Positions 17,372-26,301 of a stretch of 64,000 nucleotides of DNA are shown in pieces. The translations under genes and the position numbers were made by a program. The stretch covers positions 1-64,000 of the forward strand of contig NZ_JAPJDO010000002.1 of the NCBI RefSeq assembly GCF_026242045.1, in the 5' to 3' direction. Under the pieces are notes generated by a model that saw nothing but the letters and a program-made list of their open reading frames with translations, was not told the origin of the DNA and did not search any database. The DNA is from Mycobacterium pinniadriaticum (GTDB taxonomy: Bacteria > Actinomycetota > Actinomycetes > Mycobacteriales > Mycobacteriaceae). Each line of letters opens with the position of its first letter. Within the stretch, counting starts at the first letter, position 1.

Positions 17372-17891
17372 GCACGCCTCGCGCAGTCGGCCGCGGTACG
17401 ACGAACGCGAACGCTCGCGCAAAGCCCAGGCGGGACAACCGGCCATGCCGGATGTCCTCGATCGGCACATCGAGGACGTCACCTGAGGACGGCTCGTAGC
17501 AGCGCAGCACGGCGCCGTCGATGTCGACCAACAGCACCCAGTGCCGTGGCAGCACCGCACCGATCAGCATCGCCACCGGCCAGCCCGCACCCACCGCATC
17601 ACACACCTCGGCCAGCCGGTCACCACAGCGCGCCGGCCGCCAGCGGTAGACCACGCCGCGCGGGGCGCTGTGCACGGACAGCGCCCGGGCTACGCCGGCC
17701 GGCGTCGCGCCCAGCGCGTGCGGCCACACCACGTTGATCGCGCGGTGCACCCGCATCTGCTCGGCGTCGAACCACGACTGCGCGTCAGCCGAACGCAGCG
17801 GGGCACCGTAGTCGGCGTCGAGCAGTGCGCCCGCCATCACCGCCACACTCGGGCCACAGCTGACCCCGTCGCGTTGGCGGGGCCAGGTCAC
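17361..17891 (-). CDS. C39-like cysteine-peptidase-fold protein
   Basis: A 176-aa protein I cannot name. The N-terminal RQRDGVSCGPSVAVMAG has the Gln/Asp-Cys-Gly-Pro look of papain-like C39 peptidases, and RHWVLLVDIDG followed by CYEPSSGDV gives the His and a possible Asn/Asp equivalent. No signal peptide or transporter domain is present, so it is probably cytosolic. GTG 17891 overlaps the stop of the F420-type enzyme gene by 4 bp (GTGA), indicating coupling to it. Activity is unproven. Confidence 0.6.
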   Translation of the reverse strand: MTWPRQRDGVSCGPSVAVMAGALLDADYGAPLRSADAQSWFDAEQMRVHRAINVVWPHALGATPAGVARALSVHSAPRGVVYRWRPARCGDRLAEVCDAVGAGWPVAMLIGAVLPRHWVLLVDIDGAVLRCYEPSSGDVLDVPIEDIRHGRLSRLGFARAFAFVVPRPTARGVLTS

Positions 17892-18343
17892 GTCGGCGGG
17901 AACCCGCCGGTCGCCACCGGGCCCCAGACTGCCGGCGTGACCCTGATCAGGCACTTGCCCTGATTGACCATGGCCTCTCGGTACTCGGCCCAGTCCGGGT
18001 GCTCACCGGCCACGGCACGGAAGTAATCGACCAATGGTTCGACGGCGTCGGGCAGGTCGATCACCTCGGCGGGACCGTCGATCTGTACGTAAGGCCCGTC
18101 GAATTCGTCGGACAGCACCACGACACTGGCCCGCCCGCCGCGGCGGATGTTCACCGATTTGGCCCGGCGCGGATAGCTGGCGATCACCAGCCGCCCGTGC
18201 TCGTCCACCCCGCCGGTGACCGGTGAACTCTGCAGCGTGCCGTCCGCGCGGAAGGTGGTGAGCACCATGTGGTGCCGGGGCCGGACGAAATCCAGCAACC
18301 CGGCATGGTCAACGGCGTCGGCTGTGGCGAACCTGGGCGACAT
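17888..18343 (-). CDS. PPOX-class split-barrel (F420- or FMN-dependent) enzyme
   Basis: A 151-aa flavin/deazaflavin-reductase-like split barrel (FVRPRHHMVLTTFRADGTLQSSPV, then RAKSVNIRRGGRASVVV). The pattern resembles mycobacterial Rv1155-type F420-binding oxidoreductases of the pyridoxamine-phosphate-oxidase superfamily. The substrate is unknown. It is leftward, and translationally coupled to the C39-like gene. Confidence 0.78.
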   Translation of the reverse strand: MSPRFATADAVDHAGLLDFVRPRHHMVLTTFRADGTLQSSPVTGGVDEHGRLVIASYPRRAKSVNIRRGGRASVVVLSDEFDGPYVQIDGPAEVIDLPDAVEPLVDYFRAVAGEHPDWAEYREAMVNQGKCLIRVTPAVWGPVATGGFPPT

Positions 18344-18408
18344 GTCGCCACTGTATCCACCGCGGACAGAGCCCAGGCGTACGTTTGTGACTGACGTCAG
18401 GAGGACCG

Positions 18409-18907
18409 ATGGCCACCATGCGTGCCGAGCGCTTCTACGCGGACACCAAAACCGTTGAGCTGGAGGATGTTCCGATCCCCGGTCCGGGCGAGGGTGAGGT
18501 CCTGGTCAAGGTCGCGATCTGCGGTATCTGCCATTCCGACCTGAGCCTGATCAACGGCACGTTCCCGGCCCAGCGCCCGGTGGTCACCCAGCGGCACGAA
18601 GCATCCGGCACCATCGCCAAACTCGGGCCCGGCGTCACGGGATGGGCCGAGGGCGTCGGCGGGCGCCTGATCGGGGTCGGTATGAGCGCCGAGTCCCCGT
18701 CGGTGGGACCGACGTCGATGTTCGGCCTGATGCAACGGCAGGTGCTCGGTCACCGACATCGAAGCGCTGGCCCAGTTGGTGTCCCGCGGCCGACTGGATC
18801 TGTCCCGCTCGATCAGCCAGATCATCCCGCTCGAGGACATCGCGGACGGCCTCCGCATCCTCGACCACGCCGAGGGCAACCCGATCCGGGTGCTGGTGCG
18901 GCCCTAG
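18409..18907 (+). pseudogene. Internally deleted, frameshifted zinc alcohol dehydrogenase
   Basis: The frame starts as a normal MDR alcohol dehydrogenase (VELEDVPIPGPGEGEVLVKV, CGICHSDLSL with the catalytic-zinc Cys, then RHEASGTIAKLGPGVTGW). After about residue 85 it jumps to the family's C-terminal region (GGRLIGVGMSAESPS ... LMQRQVLG), missing about 170 residues including the Rossmann nucleotide fold. Near 18750 a frameshift occurs, and the true ending (DIEALAQLVSRGRLDLS ... IRVLVRP, TAG 18905-18907) continues in another frame. It cannot make a working dehydrogenase. Confidence 0.8.
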
Positions 18908-19081
18908 CCCGACGGAGCCAGCCGACCAGAACTGACATGCGTTGCCCTTCACGGATCTTCGAAACTCAAGTAGGGTTCTGAGTCGGCTCCGGGAAGTCTG
19001 GTCGGAATTGTTATCCGTTGTTGTGCGGTGACGGCCCGACCGGCGCACCGCGCTCACCCATGAAAGGGGTGCGAGTCGGGG

Positions 19082-19954
19082 ATGCGCGATCTCGATGTCA
19101 TCGACGTGCGTGGGCTCACCTACAGCTATCCGAAGACTGCCGATCCGGCTATTCGGGGAATCGACTTCACCGTCGGCCGCGGCGAAATCCTCGGTTTCCT
19201 CGGCCCCAGCGGAGCCGGCAAATCCACCACCCAGAAGTTGCTGATCGGCTTGCTGCGCGGTCACGGTGGCGAGGTGTCGGTGTGGGGCCGGGACCCCGTG
19301 GCGTGGGGGCCCGACTATCACGAACGCATCGGTGTTTCGTTCGAATTACCGAACCACTACCAGAAGCTCACCGGCCTGGAGAATCTTCAATTCTTCGCAT
19401 CGCTGTACAGCGTCGCGACGCTAGATCCGCGCGAACTACTCGACGCAGTCGGCCTGGGCGATGTCGCCGACGTCCGAGTGGGCAAGTACTCCAAGGGAAT
19501 GCAGATGCGCCTGACGTTCGCGCGAGCACTCCTCAACGACCCCGAACTGTTGTTCCTCGACGAACCCACCTCGGGGCTCGATCCGGTCAACGCGCGCACC
19601 ATCAAGCAGATGATCCTGGAACGGAAATCGATGGGGCGCACCGTCTTCCTGACCACACACGACATGGCGACCGCCGATGAACTGTGTGACCGGGTCGCCT
19701 TCGTCGTGGACGGGCAGATCGCCGCGCTCGGCGCGCCGGCCGAGCTGAAGATCGCCCGCAGCCAGCGGCTGGTGCGCGTGGCCTACCGCGATGACCGCGG
19801 TGCCCTGGAAAGCGAAGACTTTCCGATGGACAGCCTGGCCGACGACCCAGCGTTCCATGCGGTGCTGCGAGAGCGCACCGTCGAGACCATTCACAGCCGA
19901 GAAGCCAGCCTTGACGACGTGTTCGTTGAGATCACCGGCAGGAGGCTGGCCTGA
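19082..19954 (+). CDS. ABC exporter ATP-binding protein
   Basis: A 290-aa ATPase with Walker A GPSGAGKST (about 41-49), signature YSKGMQMRL, Walker B LLFLDEPTSGLDP and switch His in TTHD. A C-terminal ~70-residue extension follows, as in ABC-2 drug/lipid exporters. Its stop shares one base with the first permease start (TGATG). The three-gene arrangement (ATPase, permease, permease) resembles the M. tuberculosis Rv2688c-Rv2687c-Rv2686c exporter linked to fluoroquinolone efflux. The substrate here is unknown. Confidence 0.87.
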   Translation: MRDLDVIDVRGLTYSYPKTADPAIRGIDFTVGRGEILGFLGPSGAGKSTTQKLLIGLLRGHGGEVSVWGRDPVAWGPDYHERIGVSFELPNHYQKLTGLENLQFFASLYSVATLDPRELLDAVGLGDVADVRVGKYSKGMQMRLTFARALLNDPELLFLDEPTSGLDPVNARTIKQMILERKSMGRTVFLTTHDMATADELCDRVAFVVDGQIAALGAPAELKIARSQRLVRVAYRDDRGALESEDFPMDSLADDPAFHAVLRERTVETIHSREASLDDVFVEITGRRLA

Positions 19955-20664
19955 TGCGGTTCGCGAATGCGTTGCGCCTGGAACTGATACTCCAAGTCAG
20001 GCAACGGTTCCTGCACGCCGCGGTGTTCTCCGGGCTGATCTGGCTGGCTGTTCTGCTGCCGTTGTCGCGCGGTCTGCGTCCGGTTGCCGAGCCCTACATC
20101 CTGTTGGGGGACATCTGCGTGATCGGCTTTTTCTTCGTCGCGGGAACCGTGTTTTTCGAGAAACAGGAACGCACTCTCGGTGCGATCATCGCGACCCCAC
20201 TGCGGTTCCGCGAGTATCTGGCCGCCAAAATGATTCCCTTGATCGTCATCTCGCTGTCCGTGGCGTTGATTGTCGCGACCATCAGCGACGGATTCGCCTA
20301 TCACCTCCTGCCGCTGGTTGTGGGCACGACAGTGGGAACCGTTCTGATGCTCCTGATCGGTTTCATGACCTCGCTGCCGTTCGCCTCGGTCAGTGATTGG
20401 TTTCTGGCAGCGGTGATTCCGTTGATGGTATTCACCGCACCCCCGGCCCTGTATCTGTCCGGGGTGTGGACCAGCACGCTGGCATACCTCGTTCCCACAC
20501 AGGGTCCCCTGCTGTTGTTCGGCGCTGCCTTCGACCAGATCCCGCTCTCGCCGTGGCAGGTCGCCTACGCCGCCGTCTACCCGCTGCTGTGGGTGATCGC
20601 CCTGTACCGGGTGGCCGGGATCATGTTCACCCGGTATGTGATCGCACAGTCGGGTGGAATGTGA
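19954..20664 (+). CDS. ABC-2 type permease (first subunit)
   Basis: A 236-aa membrane protein with about six hydrophobic helices and the ABC-2 hallmark FFEKQERTLGAIIATPLRFREYLAAK between helices 2 and 3. It pairs with the next permease to form a heterodimeric channel. It overlaps its neighbours by one base on each side, so the three subunits should be made in fixed proportion. Confidence 0.83.
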   Translation: MRFANALRLELILQVRQRFLHAAVFSGLIWLAVLLPLSRGLRPVAEPYILLGDICVIGFFFVAGTVFFEKQERTLGAIIATPLRFREYLAAKMIPLIVISLSVALIVATISDGFAYHLLPLVVGTTVGTVLMLLIGFMTSLPFASVSDWFLAAVIPLMVFTAPPALYLSGVWTSTLAYLVPTQGPLLLFGAAFDQIPLSPWQVAYAAVYPLLWVIALYRVAGIMFTRYVIAQSGGM

Positions 20665-21413
20665 TGACGATCGCGATGAGGATCCGCACCCTCAGCGCTC
20701 TGGGCCGCAATGACATTCGGGGCACCTATCGCGAACCGCTGCTGGTCATGATCGTTGTCGCCCCGGTCATCTGGACCACCGCCGTCGCGGTGCTCACACC
20801 ACGGTTCACCGACATGCTGGCGCGACGGCACACCTTTGACCTGGTGCCGTACTACCCGCTCATCCTGACCGCTTTCCTGCTCCTGACCAGCATCGCCGTC
20901 GTCGGCGGACTGGCGGCTTTCCTGGTGCTCGACGAGATCGACGCCGGCACCTTGGTCGCTCTGCGGGTGACCCCGATGCCCTTGAGCGGATTCTTCGCCT
21001 ACCGTGCCACCACGGTCACCGCGGTGACGACCGCATATGTCGTGGGGACGTTGTCGTTCAGCGGAATACTGGCGCCCGGCGTGGGGCCGGCACTGATTCC
21101 GATCGGGCTGCTGGCCGGGCTGTCGGCGGTCGTGACGATGTTGTTGATCCTCGCGATGGCGGACAACAAGATTCAAGGCCTCGCGGCACTGCGCGGGCTC
21201 GGCATGCTCATCGCCGGTCTGCCCTGCCTGCCGTGGTTCATCCACTCCGATTGGGCCATGCTGTTCGGCGTGCTGCCGCCCTACTGGGCCGCGAAGTCCT
21301 TCTGGCTCGCGAGCAGCCACGACACCTGGTGGCCCTACCTGGTGGTCGGCGTCGGCTACAACCTGGCGATCGCGTGGCCGTTGTTTCGGCGCTTCGCGGC
21401 AAAGAACACCTGA
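20664..21413 (+). CDS. ABC-2 type permease (second subunit)
   Basis: A 249-aa membrane protein with about six helices and the equivalent ABC-2 stretch LVLDEIDAGTLVALRVTPMPLSGFFAYR. The start ATG 20664 shares a base with the preceding TGA; a longer frame from 20397 is overlap in the upstream permease. It is followed after 17 bp by a methyltransferase gene, which may belong to the same transcript and could modify an exported compound (inference). Confidence 0.82.
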   Translation: MTIAMRIRTLSALGRNDIRGTYREPLLVMIVVAPVIWTTAVAVLTPRFTDMLARRHTFDLVPYYPLILTAFLLLTSIAVVGGLAAFLVLDEIDAGTLVALRVTPMPLSGFFAYRATTVTAVTTAYVVGTLSFSGILAPGVGPALIPIGLLAGLSAVVTMLLILAMADNKIQGLAALRGLGMLIAGLPCLPWFIHSDWAMLFGVLPPYWAAKSFWLASSHDTWWPYLVVGVGYNLAIAWPLFRRFAAKNT

Positions 21414-21430
21414 CACCGTCGGGAGCAGAC

Positions 21431-22303
21431 ATGGCCAATCCCGCCGCACAGACCGCGCTCGGCCCGATGATCGTCGTGGCCGCCGACCAGCACGAACCGG
21501 AGCCCCTGATGCACGACCCCTGGGCGGCGCAGCTGTTGCCGACCGCCGGCCGGTTCACGGCGGCACTGACCCGCTGGTCACCGGTGCGCACCGCACTGAA
21601 GTCGGCGACGAACAAGAAGATCAGTGGCGGGTGGTCGAGTTTCCTGTGCCGCAAGCGCTATATCGATGACCAACTGCGTGCCGCGCTCGTCAATGACATT
21701 GACGCCGTTGTCATTCTGGGCGCCGGCTACGACACCCGCGCGGTCCGGCTGCCGGAGTTGGCCGACATCGGAGTGTGCGAGGTCGATCTGCCCGCCAACA
21801 CCATGCGTAAGACCGCCGCCTTGCACCGCGCATTCGGCCGAACTCCGCCCAACATGACCCTCGTGCCGGTCGACTTCGAGACCGACGACCTCACCGAGGT
21901 TCTGGGTCGCGCCGGATTCGGCCCGCACCGGCGCACGTTCTACGTATGGGAGGCAGTCACCCAGTATCTGACCGAGTCTGCCGTGCGCCGGACTCTTGCG
22001 TACCTTGCACAGGCGGCACCTGGCAGCGTCCTCGCATTCACCTATGTCCGCGAGGACTTCCTGACCGGCCAGCACACCTACGGCGCCGAGGGCGCCCGGG
22101 AACAATTCGTCGTCAAGAGCCCGCTGTGGCGCTTCGGCCTCCGCCCCACCGCAGTGGGATCCTTTCTCGCCGAGTACGGCTGGCGGGAGGTCGAACAGGT
22201 CGGTCCCGCCGAGTACGCGGCCCGCTACCTCGTCCCGGCCGGCAGAGACCTCGCGGTGTCGGAGATCGAACGCGCCGTCTCTGCCGAGCGGGCGCCCCGA
22301 TGA
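21431..22303 (+). CDS. SAM-dependent methyltransferase (TIGR00027 / LCM-type)
   Basis: A 290-aa protein of the mycobacterially expanded putative O-methyltransferase family. Motifs are RKRYIDDQL, VILGAGYDTRAVRL (SAM loop), CEVDLPANT and FYVWEAVTQYL. The substrate is unknown; several members are linked to lipid or polyketide modification. Its stop overlaps the start of the next (now broken) gene as ATGA, showing a former operon with the exporter genes upstream. Confidence 0.85.
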   Translation: MANPAAQTALGPMIVVAADQHEPEPLMHDPWAAQLLPTAGRFTAALTRWSPVRTALKSATNKKISGGWSSFLCRKRYIDDQLRAALVNDIDAVVILGAGYDTRAVRLPELADIGVCEVDLPANTMRKTAALHRAFGRTPPNMTLVPVDFETDDLTEVLGRAGFGPHRRTFYVWEAVTQYLTESAVRRTLAYLAQAAPGSVLAFTYVREDFLTGQHTYGAEGAREQFVVKSPLWRFGLRPTAVGSFLAEYGWREVEQVGPAEYAARYLVPAGRDLAVSEIERAVSAERAPR

Positions 22304-22683
22304 CCGCCGATCCGCCGTTCGATGCCCAGGAGCGCGCCGCGTTGTGCGACCTCTTCGATCGCCTCGGCCCGCATGCCCACACCCTGCTCGACGGGTGAAC
22401 GACCCACCACCTGGCCGCCCACCTTCTTCTGCGCGCTGTGGCGAAACGTCCAGCGCGGCAGCGGCTATCTGAGCCGCCGGGTGCGCGGAGTCGGGCTCGC
22501 CATCGTCTGGGCAGGCACCCGATACCGGATCACCGTCCGGGCGGGTGACCCGGTTGCCGAACTCAGCGGTCCGCCCGGCGAACTACTGCTGTACCTGTTC
22601 GGGCGCCAGGCGGCGCCCCGGGTAGCGGTGGACGGCCCCCTGCCGCCGTCAGCGCCGTGCAGGCCGGCCGCCTCGGAATGTGA
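22300..22683 (+). pseudogene. Broken mycothiol-dependent maleylpyruvate isomerase-like (TIGR03085) gene
   Basis: MTADPPFDAQERAALCDLF begins a frame like the TIGR03085/DinB-type proteins. At 22396-22398 TGA replaces the codon expected for Trp in LLDG-W-TTHHLAAHLLLR. The C-terminal half (GLAIVWAGTRYRITVRAGDP, AELSGPPGELLLYLFGRQ) continues in another frame, returning near 22640 to the first frame and ending AVSAVQAGRLGM at TGA 22681. Only about 127 codons remain of an expected ~200, so a deletion is also likely. Confidence 0.72.
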
Positions 22684-22809
22684 CCACCCAGCTGTTCACG
22701 TCGCCGTCGCAGTTCAGGACGGCGCGCGCCGCGCAAAGTGACTATGCTGGCTCCTTTCCTGCGCTCGGCGGCCAGCCGATCCGCGGGATCTCCTGAACAG
22801 AGGAGCGAC

Positions 22810-24084
22810 ATGTCCGCCGAAGCGCCGTCACCGGCCGCGCCGAAAGGCTCGCCCGGCCATATCCGGCTGACCTCGCACCACGGCGCCGATGACGCACCGG
22901 CGATCAGGTGGGGCGCGGCCACGGCCGGCGAACGCGGACCGTTGATCGGCACCACCAGCACCCGCAGCCACCGCAATGTCATCGGAACGCACAGCGGCTC
23001 CTACAGCGTGTATCGCGCACTCGCGGTCGCGTCCGGCGCGCTGTCCCGGGAGCACCGTGCCGACCTGACCAACACCGCCCCCACCGACACCATCGGGCCG
23101 TACCCCCAGTGGAGCCGACCGGAGGCGATCGTCAGCCTGGACCCGTGGGGCGCCATGGTCGCCGACGCGTTCGCCGACGAGTTGGTCGCCGGCCAGGACA
23201 TCCGCCCAACCATCGCGGTCACCAAGGCGCACGTGATCCTCCCGGAGATCGCCGACGCGATCGACAAGGGCCGACTGGTTCCCGACGGCAGGACTCTGCT
23301 GCCCGGCGGCGCGGCGCTGGTGACCAAGGCGGCGATCGAACCGGTCTGGTACCTGCCGGGCGTCGCGGAACGGTTCGGTTGCAGTGAATCCCAGCTGCGG
23401 CGGGTGTTGTTCGAGGAGACCGGTGGGATGTATCCCGAACTGGTCACCCGCTCCGATTTAGAGGTCTTTCTTCCGCCCATCGGTGGACAGACGCTCTACA
23501 TCTTCGGTGCCGCGCGCGATCTCGCCGACCCCACCGTCGAGCTGACCGCCCGGGTGCACGACGAGTGCAACGGCTCCGATGTGTTCGGTTCCGATATCTG
23601 CACCTGCCGGCCATATCTGACGCACGCGATCGAGGAATGCATCCTCGGAGCGCAGCGCGGCGGGGTCGGTCTGGTCGCGTACTCCCGCAAGGAGGGCCGT
23701 GCGCTCGGCGAGGTGACCAAGTTCCTGGTCTACAACGCGCGCAAGCGTCAGCAGGGCGGGGACACCGCCGAGGCGTACTTCGCCCGGACCGAATGCGTTG
23801 CCGGGGTTCAGGACATGCGCTTCCAGGAACTGATGCCAGATGTTCTGCACTGGTTGGGTATTCGCAAGATCCACCGCCTGGTGTCGATGAGCAATATGAA
23901 GTACGACGCCATCGTCGGCTCGGGGATCGATGTGGGTGAACGGGTCAACATTCCCGACGAGCTGATCCCGCCCGATGCCCGGGTGGAGATCGACGCCAAG
24001 ATGGCCGCGGGCTATTTCACTCCCGGCCCGGTGCCCGATGCCGCCGAACTGAAGAAGGCCAAGGGCCGGGAGTTGAGCGGCTGA
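22810..24084 (+). CDS. GTP cyclohydrolase II-like protein of uracil catabolism (URC1-type)
   Basis: A 424-aa protein. The C-terminal half is a GTP cyclohydrolase II domain: the zinc-site HDECNGSDVFGSDICTC has the Cys-x10-Cys-x-Cys spacing, followed by RKEGRALGEVTKFL and SMSNMKYDAI. An N-terminal ~170-residue extension distinguishes it from riboflavin RibA. This combination with DUF1688 and a uracil phosphoribosyltransferase in one operon is the URC pathway of uracil degradation known from Lachancea kluyveri (Urc1p). ATG 22810 has AGGAG 8 nt upstream. Its stop and the next start overlap by one base (TGATG). A role in riboflavin synthesis is unlikely from context. Confidence 0.85.
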   Translation: MSAEAPSPAAPKGSPGHIRLTSHHGADDAPAIRWGAATAGERGPLIGTTSTRSHRNVIGTHSGSYSVYRALAVASGALSREHRADLTNTAPTDTIGPYPQWSRPEAIVSLDPWGAMVADAFADELVAGQDIRPTIAVTKAHVILPEIADAIDKGRLVPDGRTLLPGGAALVTKAAIEPVWYLPGVAERFGCSESQLRRVLFEETGGMYPELVTRSDLEVFLPPIGGQTLYIFGAARDLADPTVELTARVHDECNGSDVFGSDICTCRPYLTHAIEECILGAQRGGVGLVAYSRKEGRALGEVTKFLVYNARKRQQGGDTAEAYFARTECVAGVQDMRFQELMPDVLHWLGIRKIHRLVSMSNMKYDAIVGSGIDVGERVNIPDELIPPDARVEIDAKMAAGYFTPGPVPDAAELKKAKGRELSG

Positions 24085-25325
24085 TGAGGTCGGCCGTCGA
24101 TGTCGACGTGGACACCCCGGCGGGTGCCGCTGCCGCCTTGCGCAGCACTCGTGCGGTGCGCGAGCGCGCCCGGCTGTTGACCGAACGTGCCCGCGCCGGT
24201 GAGTCACCATGGTTCACCGTGCATGACGACCAGCTCGCCTCGGCAGCCGCGTTGGTCGCTGAGGTCACCCGGGACAGTTATCCGGATCTGCAGATCCCGT
24301 TTCACAGCCGATGGCGCCATTTCGAGGCCGGCGGGGTGGATCGCAAGGCTGAGTTGGATCGGCTGCTGACCGGTGTCGACGTCCCGGCCCGGGCCATGAT
24401 CGATCTCACCGTGGTCAGCGTGCTGCTCGACGCCGGCGCCGGCCCGACCTGGTCGTACCTCGAACCGGATACCGGTCTGCGATTGAACCGGTCGGAGGGG
24501 TTGGGGGTAGCCAGTTTTCACGCCTTTACCGCTGGTGTGTTCTCCTCGGACCCCGACGACCCGCTGCGCGTCGACGCGGCCGGACTGGCCGGCCTGACCG
24601 AGCGACGGCTCGCCGAGGCGTTTCAGTCCGATGCCGCCAACCCGCTGGTCGGGGTGGATGGCCGGGTCGCCGTCCTTCGCCGACTGGGCGCCGCGCTGGC
24701 CAGCGCACCGGAGGTCTTCGGTACCGACGGCCGGCCGGGCGGATTGCTCGACGCGGTACCCGCACCTGGGTGCGAATCGGTGCGGGCGCACGACATCCTC
24801 ACCGTGATCCTGACCTCGCTCGCCTCGATCTGGCCTGGCGGCAACATGATCGACGACCAAGCGGTCGGCGATTGCTGGCGCCACCGGGCGCTGGACGGCC
24901 CCGGCCTGACCGCGGGCTGGATGCCGTTTCACAAACTCTCACAGTGGCTCACCTACTCCCTGCTCGAACCGTTCGGGTGGGCCGGCGTGGCGGTGACCGA
25001 TCTCGACGATTTGACCGGGCTGCCGGAGTACCGGAACGGCGGCCTGTTGCTGGATACCGGGGTTCTGCGTCTTCACGATCCCCGATTGGCTGACCGAAGC
25101 TTCACGGCGGCCGATGAATTGGTCGTCGAGTGGCGCGCACTCACGGTCGCGCTGCTCGACGAGCTGACCCCTGTCGTGCGCGAACAGCTCGGGGTGGACG
25201 CTGAGACGCTGCCGCTGGCACGGGTGCTGGAGGGTGGCACCTGGGCGGCCGGCCGGCGGCTCGCTCAGCGGCTGCGCGAGGGGCTGCCCCCGCTGGCCAT
25301 CGTCAGCGACGGCACGGTGTTCTGA
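24084..25325 (+). CDS. DUF1688 protein, uracil catabolism (URC4-type)
   Basis: A 413-aa protein of the DUF1688 family (PYPDL-like [58 protein letters not shown]). In yeast, URC4 is required for uracil use as a nitrogen source; its reaction is not established to my knowledge. It is sandwiched between the GCHII-like and upp-like genes with single-base overlaps on both sides, so it is stoichiometrically co-expressed with them. Alternative functions cannot be excluded, but the trio is diagnostic. Confidence 0.84.
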   Translation: MRSAVDVDVDTPAGAAAALRSTRAVRERARLLTERARAGESPWFTVHDDQLASAAALVAEVTRDSYPDLQIPFHSRWRHFEAGGVDRKAELDRLLTGVDVPARAMIDLTVVSVLLDAGAGPTWSYLEPDTGLRLNRSEGLGVASFHAFTAGVFSSDPDDPLRVDAAGLAGLTERRLAEAFQSDAANPLVGVDGRVAVLRRLGAALASAPEVFGTDGRPGGLLDAVPAPGCESVRAHDILTVILTSLASIWPGGNMIDDQAVGDCWRHRALDGPGLTAGWMPFHKLSQWLTYSLLEPFGWAGVAVTDLDDLTGLPEYRNGGLLLDTGVLRLHDPRLADRSFTAADELVVEWRALTVALLDELTPVVREQLGVDAETLPLARVLEGGTWAAGRRLAQRLREGLPPLAIVSDGTVF

Positions 25326-25954
25326 TGCGTGACGTCCACATCGTCGACCACCCGCTGGTACAGCACAAGCTGACCCTGATGCGGCGGAAGGAAACCTCCA
25401 CCAATTCGTTTCGGCGCCTGGCCAACGAGATGTCCACGCTGTTGGCCTATGAGGTGCTGCGCGACACGCCGACGCACGAGATCGAGGTGCGCACCCCGCT
25501 GGAAGCGACCAGAGGGGCTGTCATCGACGGTAAGAAGCTGGTGTTCGTCTCGATACTGCGAGCCGGAACCGGGATTCTCGACGGGATGCTGACCGTCGTC
25601 CCGGGCGCCCGAATCGGACACATCGGCTTGTATCGTGACCCGAAAACCCTTGTTGCCGTGGAGTACTACTTCAAGATGCCGAATGACCTGCATGAGCGGG
25701 AGGTGGTGGTCGTCGACCCGATGCTGGCCACCGGCAACTCGGCGGTGGCCGCGGTCGACAGACTCAAGGAGTTCCGGCCCCGGTCCATCAAATTCGTCTG
25801 CCTGCTCACCTGCCCGGAGGGCACCGCCGCATTGCACGACGCCCATCCGGAGGTGCCGATCTTCACCGCTGCCGTCGACCGCGGCCTCGATGAGCGCGGC
25901 TATATCGTCCCGGGCCTGGGCGATGCCGGTGATCGGCTGTTCGGCACCAAGTAA
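25325..25954 (+). CDS. upp: Uracil phosphoribosyltransferase
   Basis: A 209-aa enzyme making UMP from uracil and PRPP. The PRPP loop is [15 protein letters not shown], and the uracil-binding C-terminus [20 protein letters not shown] is intact. In the URC pathway a UPRT homologue (Urc6p/Fur1p-like) takes part in degradation, so here the enzyme probably feeds catabolism rather than simple salvage. This is the last gene of the three-gene operon, convergent with the SHOCT gene. Confidence 0.9.
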   Translation: MRDVHIVDHPLVQHKLTLMRRKETSTNSFRRLANEMSTLLAYEVLRDTPTHEIEVRTPLEATRGAVIDGKKLVFVSILRAGTGILDGMLTVVPGARIGHIGLYRDPKTLVAVEYYFKMPNDLHEREVVVVDPMLATGNSAVAAVDRLKEFRPRSIKFVCLLTCPEGTAALHDAHPEVPIFTAAVDRGLDERGYIVPGLGDAGDRLFGTK

Positions 25955-25996
25955 AACTGCTGCCGTTCAGCTTTCAGGTCGTACGAGCGGCGGGGA

Positions 25997-26263
25997 TCAC
26001 TGCCGGGAGTGCGACCGCAGGACACCCAGGCGATGCTGGTATTCGGCCTCGTCGATCTCACCGCGGGCGAATCGGGCCGCCAGGACCTGTTCGGGGGTCT
26101 CCCCGTACGGCAGCACTTGGGGAGCTTCGGGGGCCGGGGAGGTACCGCTGGTGAACCGGACCAACGCGATGATCCCGACGATGATGAGGATCCAGAACAA
26201 CACCATTCCGATAGCCATGCCTGCGTAGCCCCAGCCCCCCATGTTGTGGTCGTACCAGAACAT
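25997..26263 (-). CDS. Small membrane protein with SHOCT domain
   Basis: An 88-aa protein: an N-terminal Met/Trp/Gly stretch, one membrane helix (about 14-40), a short linker, and a C-terminal SHOCT module (PEQVLAARFARGEIDEAEYQHRLGVL). SHOCT modules are short oligomerisation or targeting segments. ATG 26263 has GGAGGAG upstream. It lies 38 bp downstream of the multicopper oxidase and is probably co-transcribed with it. Its function is unknown. Confidence 0.82.
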   Translation of the reverse strand: MFWYDHNMGGWGYAGMAIGMVLFWILIIVGIIALVRFTSGTSPAPEAPQVLPYGETPEQVLAARFARGEIDEAEYQHRLGVLRSHSRQ

Positions 26264-26301
26264 CACGGGACTCCTCCTTCCTCTTGTTGGTCGACTCCGC
26301 C

